13,906 nt of DNA from Oscillospiraceae bacterium (lineage in GTDB: Bacteria; Bacillota; Clostridia; Oscillospirales; Ruminococcaceae), in the NCBI GenBank assembly GCA_017828835.1, contig JAGAEK010000056.1:1-13906 (forward strand), read 5' to 3'. Positions 1-6,055 of the stretch are shown here, piece after piece. The position numbers and the translations under genes were made by a program. The notes below the pieces were generated by a model. It was not told the origin of the DNA, searched no databases, and worked only from the letters and a program-made list of their open reading frames with translations. Each line of letters begins with the position of its first letter. The first letter of the stretch is position 1.

Positions 1-29
1 CTTTTTTGTTTGTTTTCTCAAGTTCTATC

Positions 30-58
30 TTGACAAGAAATTTGTTTTATATTATTCT
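30..58 (+). promoter_or_regulatory. Sigma-A promoter of the ThuA-like gene
   Basis: A perfect -35 box TTGACA (30-35) is followed after 17 bases by TATTCT (53-58). Transcription would start near 65, giving a leader of about 24 bases that holds the ribosome binding site AGGAAGGAG (72-80), 8 bases before the ATG at 89. Spacing and -35 are ideal and the -10 has one mismatch. This suggests an independent, fairly strong transcription unit. Confidence 0.75.
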
Positions 59-88
59 AGTGCCAGAAAACAGGAAGGAGATGGGTTT

Positions 89-805
89 ATGAACATTGTA
101 ATTTACAACGAGTATCGGCATGAACGGACAGAGCCGGCGTGCGCAGAGGTGTATCCCAACGGGATTCATGCGGTGCTGGCGGACTTCCTGAAAAAAGGGA
201 TCGACTGCAATATCAAGACGTTTTGTATTGATGATGTCAATGAAAAGATGACCGATGAAGTGCTGAACGACACCGACGTGATTTTGTGGTGGGGGCATAT
301 GGCACACAACGAAGTAACCGACGAAACCGCCAAGCGCGTGGCGGATCATGTCAACAAAGGCATGGGTGCGATATTTCTGCATTCAGGACATCATTCCAAG
401 CCCTTCCGCCTTTTGATGGGTACTGCACCCAATTTAAGTTGGACGCATAACGGCTTCAAAGAGATTATTTGGACGATAGATACGACCCATCCTGTCGCAC
501 AGGGAATCCCGCCATACTTTGAACTGCCTATGGAAGAAGTATACGGTGAGCCGTTCGACATTCCTGCGCCTGACGCGCTGGTATTCATCGGCTGGTACTC
601 CAGCGGGCACGTATTCCGCAGCGGCTGCGCATTCAAACGCGGCAGAGGCAAAATCTTCTACTTTCAACCGGGGCACGAAACATATCCGACCTACAAAAAT
701 GAAACCGTGCAAAAAGTTATTCTAAATGCGGTAAACTGGGTCAACCCCGCCATTGAAAAAGGACAGGTCAATTCCGGCATCGACGTGGAGCCGATCATTA
801 AATAA
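89..805 (+). CDS. ThuA-like domain protein (trehalose-utilisation family)
   Basis: A 238-residue cytoplasmic protein with no signal peptide or membrane segment that fits the ThuA-like family, which has a class I glutamine amidotransferase-like fold. Family hallmarks run the whole length: an N-terminal strand followed by VYPNGIH (22-28), the LWWGHMAHNEVTDE block (about 66-79), LHSGHHSKPFRLLMGT (about 97-112), the YGEPFDIP stretch (about 151-158) and GRGKIFYFQPGHETYPTY (about 186-203). ThuA was named for trehalose/sucrose use in rhizobia, but the exact reaction of most relatives, this one included, is not known; a sugar-related role is inference. The start is set by AGGAAGGAG 8 bases upstream. 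The gene has its own promoter and terminator, so it is monocistronic, with no sugar transporter or hydrolase beside it. Leucine codons are unlike the neighbours: CTG 6 of 11 and CTT 1 of 11, against CTT 15 of 23 in trpS. Confidence 0.85.
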   Translation: MNIVIYNEYRHERTEPACAEVYPNGIHAVLADFLKKGIDCNIKTFCIDDVNEKMTDEVLNDTDVILWWGHMAHNEVTDETAKRVADHVNKGMGAIFLHSGHHSKPFRLLMGTAPNLSWTHNGFKEIIWTIDTTHPVAQGIPPYFELPMEEVYGEPFDIPAPDALVFIGWYSSGHVFRSGCAFKRGRGKIFYFQPGHETYPTYKNETVQKVILNAVNWVNPAIEKGQVNSGIDVEPIIK

Positions 806-914
806 TCAACTATAAGCTCCGGCCATATTGAATGCTGCCTCGTCCGCTTTATGCAATTGACAATCAACAATTCCACCCTCCTCAAAGAGATAGTTTTGTT
901 TATTTTCAAAATCG

Positions 915-950
915 AAGCTCCGGGACCTTGAAGGTCTCGGAGCTTTCTTT
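915..950 (+). terminator. Intrinsic terminator after the ThuA-like gene
   Basis: A 13-base-pair stem (915-927 with 933-945, one G-U pair) closes a five-base loop and is followed by the short T-rich TCTTT. It lies between the ThuA-like stop and the trpS promoter. The T-tract is weak, so termination may be partial. The rest of the 255-base gap (806-1060) holds only the trpS promoter and leader; no T-box leader motif is visible in it. Confidence 0.7.
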
Positions 951-981
951 GAAACATTTAATCAAATATTTTTCTAATTGT

Positions 982-1010
982 TTGCAAATTCGATTTTTAT
1001 GTGCTAAAAT
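982..1010 (+). promoter_or_regulatory. Extended -10 promoter of trpS
   Basis: TTGCAA (982-987), a 17-base spacer and TAAAAT (1005-1010), with TGC directly before the -10 giving an extended -10 element. A start near 1017 leaves a 44-base leader carrying AAGGAG (1045-1050), 10 bases before the trpS ATG. The leader is too short for a tryptophan T-box, so no amino-acid-responsive attenuation is visible. Confidence 0.7.
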
Positions 1011-1060
1011 GAATTTAACGTTCGTTTATAAGTAAATACCTCTTAAGGAGAATCTTTAAA

Positions 1061-2059
1061 ATGGAAGAAATCATCCCAAAAAAAATAAGCTTATCGGGAA
1101 TTCAGCCGACCGGTATCATGACTCTCGGAAATTATATCGGTGCAGTCAGAAACTGGGTCAAATTTCAGGACGAGTGCGACTGTCTTTATATGATCGCAAA
1201 TCTTCACGCAATAACGGTAAAACAGAATCCCGCCGAGCTTCGTAAACACACTCTTGAAGCTTTTGCTCTTATTATCGCCTGCGGGATAGACCCTCAAAAA
1301 AGCGTTGCTTTCATACAAAGTCAAGTCCCGGAGCATTCCGAACTTTCGTGGGTTTTGAACTGTTACGCACAATTCGGTGAAATGTCACGTATGACTCAGT
1401 TCAAAGACAAATCCCGCAAGCACGCCGACAACATAAACGTCGGACTGTTCACCTACCCGATCTTAATGGCTTCGGACATTCTGCTTTATAAATCCGATAT
1501 AGTTCCGGTCGGCGTTGATCAAAAACAACACGTTGAAATTGCCCGTGATATTGCAAACAGATTCAACGGGATCTACGGCGACGTCTTTACTCTTCCCGAA
1601 CCATATATTCCCAAGGACGGCGCAAAAATAATGTCTCTTGTCGATCCGACAAAAAAAATGTCCAAATCGGACGAAAATCCCAACGGATTTATTGCAATAC
1701 TCGAAGACAGAGATTCTATTATCCGAAAAATCAAGCGTTCGGTAACCGATTCCGAAGCGATAGTCGCCTACCGTGAAAACAAAGACGGGATAAACAATCT
1801 TATGACAATCTATTCCGTTGTGACCGGAAAATCTTATGCCGATATCGAAAAAGAATTCGACGGTAAAGGTTACGGTGAATTCAAGAGTGCTGTCGGTGAA
1901 ACGGTCGCCGACTACCTTGAGCCTGTCAAAGAACGTTTCAATCAGCTTATGTGCGATAAAGCGTACCTTGAATCTCTTTGCAGCCAGGGCGCCGAAAAAG
2001 CAAGTCGGATCGCACGCAAAACCTTGAGTAAAGTTTATCGCAAGGTCGGACTTGCCTGA
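1061..2059 (+). CDS. trpS: Tryptophanyl-tRNA synthetase
   Basis: Charges tRNA-Trp with tryptophan in the cytoplasm, using ATP; class I aminoacyl-tRNA synthetase. At 332 residues it has the usual bacterial length. The N-terminal SGIQPTGIMTLGNYIGA segment (12-28) carries the family's version of the HIGH signature (TLGNYIGA), and KKMSKSDEN (198-206) carries an intact KMSKS loop. The MASDILLY block (136-143) and GVDQKQH (151-157) form the tryptophan/adenylate pocket in known family members. The C-terminal helical domain ends in a lysine- and arginine-rich stretch, as expected for tRNA binding. The start is fixed by AAGGAG 10 bases upstream. folC follows 135 bases downstream with no terminator between, so the two may be co-transcribed, although that gap is full of inverted repeats. 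Confidence 0.97.
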   Translation: MEEIIPKKISLSGIQPTGIMTLGNYIGAVRNWVKFQDECDCLYMIANLHAITVKQNPAELRKHTLEAFALIIACGIDPQKSVAFIQSQVPEHSELSWVLNCYAQFGEMSRMTQFKDKSRKHADNINVGLFTYPILMASDILLYKSDIVPVGVDQKQHVEIARDIANRFNGIYGDVFTLPEPYIPKDGAKIMSLVDPTKKMSKSDENPNGFIAILEDRDSIIRKIKRSVTDSEAIVAYRENKDGINNLMTIYSVVTGKSYADIEKEFDGKGYGEFKSAVGETVADYLEPVKERFNQLMCDKAYLESLCSQGAEKASRIARKTLSKVYRKVGLA

Positions 2060-2060
2060 G

Positions 2061-2098
2061 TTTGAATTTTATTTCCTTACGATTTTATAAAATTCAAA
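2061..2098. repeat. AT-rich inverted repeat directly after trpS
   Basis: A perfect 12-base inverted repeat: TTTGAATTTTAT (2061-2072) is matched by ATAAAATTCAAA (2087-2098) around a 14-base spacer. It begins one base past the trpS stop. No T-tract follows, so it is not a standard terminator; it could be an mRNA 3' stabiliser or a weak processing or pausing element. Confidence 0.65.
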
Positions 2099-2116
2099 AA
2101 TATTGAAGGAGTGTAT

Positions 2117-2183
2117 CTGATTTCACTTTTGCGTACTTTAAAGTATCGCTTTGTGAAATCAGTTCTTTCGTGTAGTGAAAGAA
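2117..2183. repeat. Two tandem hairpins in the trpS-folC gap
   Basis: The first hairpin pairs CTGATTTCAC (2117-2126) perfectly with GTGAAATCAG (2153-2162), and inside it GCG/CGC and TACTTT/AAAGTA (2134-2145) continue the stem around a few unpaired bases. The second follows at once: TTCTTTC (2163-2169) with GAAAGAA (2177-2183) around a seven-base loop. They sit between a good Shine-Dalgarno sequence, AAGGAG (2106-2111), and the likely folC ATG at 2195. They may be a regulatory leader structure, or a small palindromic insertion that separated the binding site from the gene. Confidence 0.65.
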
Positions 2184-2194
2184 AGATTTTGATC

Positions 2195-3481
2195 ATGAAT
2201 TACACAAAAACTTGCGCATATATAAAATCTCTTTCCAAATCCGGATCAAAACCGGGATTGGAACGTATAAAGAAGCTGCTGGAACTTATCGGTAATCCGC
2301 AAAAGCGTCTCAAATTCGTCCACGTAGCGGGTACCAACGGAAAAGGCTCGGTTACTTCAATGATTTTCGCGTCTTTAACCAAAGCCGGTTTTAAATGCGG
2401 CGCCTTCCTTTCTCCCTACGTCAACGACGTACGCGAATGCATTAAAATTTCAGGGAAAAAAACGTCTCAAAAAGATACCTCCGCCGCGTTTTCATACGTA
2501 AAAAAATTCGCCGAGATAATGGAACGTTCAGATGAAGCGCCCACGGAATACGAAGTTATCACCGCCGCCGTACTTTATCTTTTTGACAAAGAAAATTGCG
2601 ATATAGTCTGTCTTGAAGCCTGTATGGGCGGACTTCTCGACGTTACTAATGTATCAGAATCCACTCTTGTTTCGGTCATAACGCAAATCGATATCGACCA
2701 TACCTATTATTTGGGAAACACTATAGAGAAAATCACACGCCACAAATGCGGGATCCTCCGATTCGACAGTATTTGTGTCAGTTATCCTTATCAAAATCCG
2801 AAAGCTTTGAAAATAATCGAAAGTGAATGCAAGCGGCTTTCCTGCGATCTCGTCATACCCGACCGTAAGGACGTTAAAATTTTATCTGCCGGTCTTTACA
2901 GAAAATTTACTTATAAAAATATCGATTTTTCACTTTCAATGCCCGGAGAAATCCATATTTATAACGCCATAACCGCCGCTGAAGCACTTTTTTCTCTTCG
3001 TTCTCTCGGATATTCAATTCCCGACAGCGCCGTCTCGTCGGGTATCTCTTCAACGAAGCTCGAAGCCCGGCTCGAAATCATCTATAACAAGCCGATCGTA
3101 ATGCTTGACGGTGCACACAACTTTTCCGGCATATCAGCGCTTTGCAGCGTACTGGACGAACTGAAATGCAAAAATAAACGCGTTATTATCGGTATGCTTT
3201 GCGATAAAGAACACGAGAAATGTATAAATCTCGTCGCAAAACACTGTTCGAAAATCTACACTGTTTCTCCGAAAAGCCCACGCGCACTCCCCGGAGAAAC
3301 ACTCGCCGCGGAAATAAACGAATCGTGCAGCGTAGAAAGCTTCGTAACTCTCGACGGCGCGTTCGATGCCGCCGTATCAGATTTGAAAAAAGATGAAGCG
3401 CTTATCATTTGCGGTTCATTTTACGTATCGATGATACTTCGTGAAAAAGCCATAAACTTTTTTGCCGGAGGTATGTTTTGA
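2195..3481 (+). CDS. folC: Folylpolyglutamate synthase / dihydrofolate synthase
   Basis: Mur-ligase-type ATP-dependent enzyme that adds glutamate to dihydropteroate and/or to folates, keeping them in the cell. From the ATG at 2195 it has 428 residues, normal for FolC. The P-loop is VAGTNGKGSV (44-53), followed by LSPYVNDVRE (72-81), the LDVTNV block (148-153), the IDIDHTYYLGNTIEKI region (165-180) and LDGAHNF (304-310). K184 in KCGIL aligns with the carbamylated lysine of the family. The usual GGRLDATN reads GGLLDVTN here. The frame stays open upstream to a GTG at 2111, but that GTG lies within AAGGAG-TG and the 28 extra residues look unlike FolC. The start at 2195 has only a weak GAAAGA before it, so the exact start is uncertain. 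A terminator follows at 3537. Confidence 0.92.
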   Translation: MNYTKTCAYIKSLSKSGSKPGLERIKKLLELIGNPQKRLKFVHVAGTNGKGSVTSMIFASLTKAGFKCGAFLSPYVNDVRECIKISGKKTSQKDTSAAFSYVKKFAEIMERSDEAPTEYEVITAAVLYLFDKENCDIVCLEACMGGLLDVTNVSESTLVSVITQIDIDHTYYLGNTIEKITRHKCGILRFDSICVSYPYQNPKALKIIESECKRLSCDLVIPDRKDVKILSAGLYRKFTYKNIDFSLSMPGEIHIYNAITAAEALFSLRSLGYSIPDSAVSSGISSTKLEARLEIIYNKPIVMLDGAHNFSGISALCSVLDELKCKNKRVIIGMLCDKEHEKCINLVAKHCSKIYTVSPKSPRALPGETLAAEINESCSVESFVTLDGAFDAAVSDLKKDEALIICGSFYVSMILREKAINFFAGGMF

Positions 3482-3536
3482 CGGATGATATAAAAAATAT
3501 TTTTTTACGTACACGCTTCGACATATTTTTCAACTC

Positions 3537-3575
3537 AAAGCCGCTATTCTTATTTTAAGAACAGCGGCTTTTTTA
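3537..3575 (+). terminator. Strong intrinsic terminator between folC and spoIIAA
   Basis: A 16-base-pair stem with one A-C mismatch (3537-3552 with 3556-3571), a TTT loop, and a run of six T at 3569-3574. It should end trpS-folC transcripts. It lies only about 35 bases before the spoIIAA start, which leaves almost no room for a spoIIA promoter downstream of it. Confidence 0.88.
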
Positions 3576-3608
3576 TTATGTTATTTTTTTAAGGATGTGT
3601 AAAAGATC

Positions 3609-3917
3609 ATGCCTGTTACCACTCAAATAAAGGACAACTCTATCATCGCTTATCTTTCGGGAGAAATCGACCAGCATTCTTCAAAAACCATACGGGACGA
3701 AATCGACCTGTGTATCAAGTCTGTTCCGAATCTATCCTCTCTGACGCTCGATTTCAAAAGCGTAACGTTTATGGACAGTTCGGGCGTGGGCCTCGTAATG
3801 GGAAGATACCGTCTTGCCGAAATCGTCGGATGCAGTCTGATACTTACCAATCTCCCGCCGCACATCAAAAGGGTAATGAAGCTGTCCGGTATTGAAAAAA
3901 TCGCAAAGATAAATTAA
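3609..3917 (+). CDS. spoIIAA: Anti-sigma F factor antagonist SpoIIAA
   Basis: A 102-residue single STAS-domain protein that, when unphosphorylated, binds SpoIIAB and frees sigma-F in the forespore. The motif MDSSGVGLVMGRY (55-67) carries the conserved serine pair S57-S58; in Bacillus subtilis Ser58 of the same DSSG motif is the residue phosphorylated by SpoIIAB. The LSGEID block (16-21) and the C-terminal MKLSGIEKI helix are typical of the family. AAGGAT (3591-3596) lies 12 bases before the ATG, a slightly long spacing. It is the first gene of the spoIIAA-spoIIAB-sigF operon; spoIIAB begins 21 bases downstream. SpoIIAA identity, rather than another STAS antagonist, rests mainly on this gene order. 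Confidence 0.95.
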   Translation: MPVTTQIKDNSIIAYLSGEIDQHSSKTIRDEIDLCIKSVPNLSSLTLDFKSVTFMDSSGVGLVMGRYRLAEIVGCSLILTNLPPHIKRVMKLSGIEKIAKIN

Positions 3918-3938
3918 AACCGAAAGGATCGTTTTTTG

Positions 3939-4415
3939 ATGAAAACTTTGAATGAAATGAAACTGACAATAGAAAGCCGCTCGGTAAACGAAGGGTTTGC
4001 ACGAGGTGCCGTTGCGCTTTTTTCTTCTCAACTCGACCCCACCGTCGAAGAGATCACCGAAATCAAAACCGCTGTCAGCGAGGCCGTCACAAACTGTATC
4101 GTTCACGCCTATAAACAAACCATCGGTCTCATATACATAAACGCAAAAATATTCGACGACAATTCCATCCGTATTAAAATCCGTGACAAAGGATGCGGGA
4201 TCGATAATATAAAACGCGCTATGGAACCCTCTTTTACAACTGATCCCGCATCCGAACGCGCGGGACTCGGATTCGCGATCATGAGCGCTTTCACAGACAA
4301 TATCAAAGTATACTCCTCTCCCGGAAAAGGAACCTCCGTTTTACTCTGCAAAAAAATCAAATCGAAAGGTCAGAAAATATGCAGACAACCGGAAACCTCC
4401 AAAGAAACTTCGTAG
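3939..4415 (+). CDS. spoIIAB: Anti-sigma F factor / serine kinase SpoIIAB
   Basis: GHKL-family ATP-binding protein that holds sigma-F inactive and phosphorylates SpoIIAA. From the ATG at 3939 it has 158 residues, slightly longer than the usual 140-150, the extra length being a lysine- and serine-rich tail after about residue 138. The N-box SEAVTNCIVHAY (47-58) supplies E48 and N52; the G1 box is RDKGCGI (82-88) with D83; G2 is ERAGLGFAIM (106-115); GKGTSVLL (129-136) closes the ATP site. An in-frame TTG directly before the ATG (3936) is an alternative start; AAAGGA (3923-3928) suits either. The tail runs 37 bases into sigF, so the last residues are encoded by DNA that also encodes the sigF N-terminus, implying translational coupling. 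Confidence 0.96.
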   Translation: MKTLNEMKLTIESRSVNEGFARGAVALFSSQLDPTVEEITEIKTAVSEAVTNCIVHAYKQTIGLIYINAKIFDDNSIRIKIRDKGCGIDNIKRAMEPSFTTDPASERAGLGFAIMSAFTDNIKVYSSPGKGTSVLLCKKIKSKGQKICRQPETSKETS

Positions 4416-5056
4416 TAGCCGACAATCTCGGTCTTGTACACTCCTGCGCCCATAAATTCACGGGACGCGGAATAGAATACGACGATCTGTTTCAGGCAGG
4501 CTGTATCGGTATAATAAAAGCTGCCGAGGCCTTCGACCCCTGCCGCGGAATAAAATTTTCAACATATGCCGTACCTGTCATCTTAGGTGAAATAAAGCGG
4601 CTTTTCCGCGACGGCGGAACAGTCAAAATTTCGCGCTCGATAAAAGAGCTCTCCGGAAAAATCAACCGTACGCGTGAAACGTTTGCCCTGAAAAACGATC
4701 GTGAGCCGACAATATCCGAACTTGCCGAGTTGCTTTCGGTCTCTTCAGAGGATATTGCCGAAGCCGTAAGCGCCTGCTCCCCCGTCATTTCTCTGACCTC
4801 TGATGAAGAAAGCGGAAACGGTCAACTCGACATACCCGTCCCGTCTCCCGAAGACGAGCTCTCCGATTCGATTTCATTAAGGCAATCTCTCGCTTTACTT
4901 TCAGAAAACGACCGCCTGCTTATCACCCTCCGTTATTTCGGAGGCAAAACTCAATCTCAAACCGCAAAACAGCTTGGTATGACACAGGTACAAGTATCGC
5001 GGAAAGAGAAAAAAATATTGGAACAGCTCAAAAACGATCTGCTTCCGGCACGTTAA
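4379..5056 (+). CDS. sigF: RNA polymerase sporulation sigma factor sigma-F
   Basis: A 225-residue sigma-70-type factor that directs the first forespore-specific transcription. Region 2.1-2.2 spans about 15-55 with the DLFQAGCIGIIKAAEAFD core-binding helix (36-53); regions 2.3-2.4, which melt and read the -10, contain GIKFSTYAVPVILGEIKR (57-74) and the basic segment to about 90; region 3 covers about 90-135; region 4 covers about 165-220, with the helix-turn-helix SQTAKQLGMTQVQVSRKEK (193-211). The start inside spoIIAB is supported by AAAGGT (4365-4370), 8 bases before the ATG. Position after SpoIIAA and SpoIIAB separates it from the similar sigma-G. It is the last gene of the operon and is followed by a terminator. 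No spoVA genes follow, unlike in Bacillus. Confidence 0.96.
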   Translation: MQTTGNLQRNFVVADNLGLVHSCAHKFTGRGIEYDDLFQAGCIGIIKAAEAFDPCRGIKFSTYAVPVILGEIKRLFRDGGTVKISRSIKELSGKINRTRETFALKNDREPTISELAELLSVSSEDIAEAVSACSPVISLTSDEESGNGQLDIPVPSPEDELSDSISLRQSLALLSENDRLLITLRYFGGKTQSQTAKQLGMTQVQVSRKEKKILEQLKNDLLPAR

Positions 5057-5075
5057 TCAGCCCCCCTATACTTTT

Positions 5076-5114
5076 TCGTCCGCCGAGGAAACTTTCCCCG
5101 ACGGACGATTTTTT
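5076..5114 (+). terminator. Intrinsic terminator of the spoIIA operon
   Basis: A GC-rich hairpin (5076-5089 with 5095-5108, two mismatches) followed by six T (5109-5114). The T-tract works only for plus-strand transcripts; read on the minus strand the hairpin is followed by an A-run, so ogg has no obvious terminator of its own in this 66-base convergent gap. Confidence 0.85.
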
Positions 5115-5122
5115 ATATCAAA

Positions 5123-5956
5123 TTATTTTTCTCCATAATTTCTGACATAATGAAATATATATTGCTGTGCGATACCGGCATATTTTTCCGCACATTTCGG
5201 AAGTCCTTCGGGAAACATAGACGACATTGCTCTTTTTATCCAGACGTCGACCGGGAAACACTCTAACCGCCCCATACCGTAGAGCAGCGCACATTCAGCA
5301 ACTTTCGGTCCCACTCCGCGTATTTTCATCAATTCGGCTCTCGCTTCTTCAAGAGGCAATTTCTGTATTTTTTCAAGATCTATCTCTCCGTCCGCGACCT
5401 TCCTTGCCGCATCCAACACGTATCCCGCACGAAATCCGCATCTGAGCGGCGCAAGATCCTCTTCACAAAGTCCTGCAAGTTTTTCTGCGCCCGGAAAACT
5501 GTTCATACCGAATTCCGTCTCATCTCCGAAATTTTCGCAAAGTCTTCCGATCATACCTTTTATACGTTTTATATTATTGTTCTGACTTATTATAAACGAA
5601 CACAACGCTTCCCACCGATCCTGTTTCAGTATCCTTATACCGGGAGCAAATCCGACCGCCTTCGCAAGTATCTTGTCTTCACAAAACTCTTTTTTCAACT
5701 CGTCATAATCTCTGTCAAAATCAAAATATTCCCGCCATATACCGTCAAACTCTTTTCTGCTTACGCCGTAAAGTCTTATCTCTTCCCCAAGCTGAGCGAT
5801 CCTGCATCCGTTTTTGCCGGTAATACCGCTGAACACTCCGTTTTCATCCGCTTCCCACCGAAAACATTGTCCGCAATCCAACGTGGTCGCAAGAGAAAAA
5901 TCTCCCAGTCCCGTTACCTTTATATATTCATCGTTAAATTCATATTTTGTGCCCAT
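5123..5956 (-). CDS. ogg: 8-oxoguanine DNA glycosylase / AP lyase (OGG1 type)
   Basis: Base-excision repair enzyme predicted to remove 8-oxoguanine and nick the resulting abasic site. It has 277 residues. The N-terminal OGG_N domain shows LDCGQCFRW (26-34), equivalent to the GQ-FRW signature of human OGG1; SFIISQNNNIKRIKGMI (120-136) matches the NNNI block; and the helix-hairpin-helix RGVGPKVAECA (213-223) carries catalytic lysine K218, followed by the HhH-GPD aspartate D237 in PVDVW (236-240). Both catalytic residues are intact. The start at 5956 has an excellent AAGGAGGAG (5961-5969), so the open frame continuing upstream to 6304 is not coding. The gene converges on sigF and diverges from the DUF6062 gene, sharing a palindromic promoter region with it. 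Confidence 0.93.
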   Translation of the reverse strand: MGTKYEFNDEYIKVTGLGDFSLATTLDCGQCFRWEADENGVFSGITGKNGCRIAQLGEEIRLYGVSRKEFDGIWREYFDFDRDYDELKKEFCEDKILAKAVGFAPGIRILKQDRWEALCSFIISQNNNIKRIKGMIGRLCENFGDETEFGMNSFPGAEKLAGLCEEDLAPLRCGFRAGYVLDAARKVADGEIDLEKIQKLPLEEARAELMKIRGVGPKVAECALLYGMGRLECFPVDVWIKRAMSSMFPEGLPKCAEKYAGIAQQYIFHYVRNYGEK

Positions 5957-5982
5957 TTCGCTCCTCCTTGACGTATACCATA

Positions 5983-6014
5983 TTGTAATTATAACCCGTG
6001 TTGAGTTATAATTA
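5983..6014. promoter_or_regulatory. Divergent promoter region with a 10-base palindromic operator
   Basis: TAATTATAAC (5986-5995) and GTTATAATTA (6005-6014) form a perfect inverted repeat around nine bases. The right arm contains the -10 TATAAT (6007-6012) of a plus-strand promoter, with TTGTAA (5983-5988) 18 bases upstream. The left arm read on the minus strand is TATAAT (5993 to 5988), a likely -10 for ogg. A dimeric regulator bound here would cover both -10 elements. Both -35 elements are weak, and the -10 symmetry alone may create the palindrome, so the operator role is inferred. A further TATAAT at 6018-6023 could also serve the plus-strand gene. Confidence 0.6.
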
Positions 6015-6055
6015 AAGTATAATTTGATTCCAAATGTAAATATAAGGAGAATAAT

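Noticed and set aside
857..862. TTGACA as a -35 box for trpS
   Set aside because: No -10 hexamer lies 16-19 bases downstream; TTGCAA plus the extended TAAAAT at 982-1010 is far better placed.
806..1060. T-box or tryptophan-responsive leader before trpS
   Set aside because: No T-box sequence is visible; the only hairpin (915-945) lies upstream of the trpS promoter and fits a terminator of the preceding gene.
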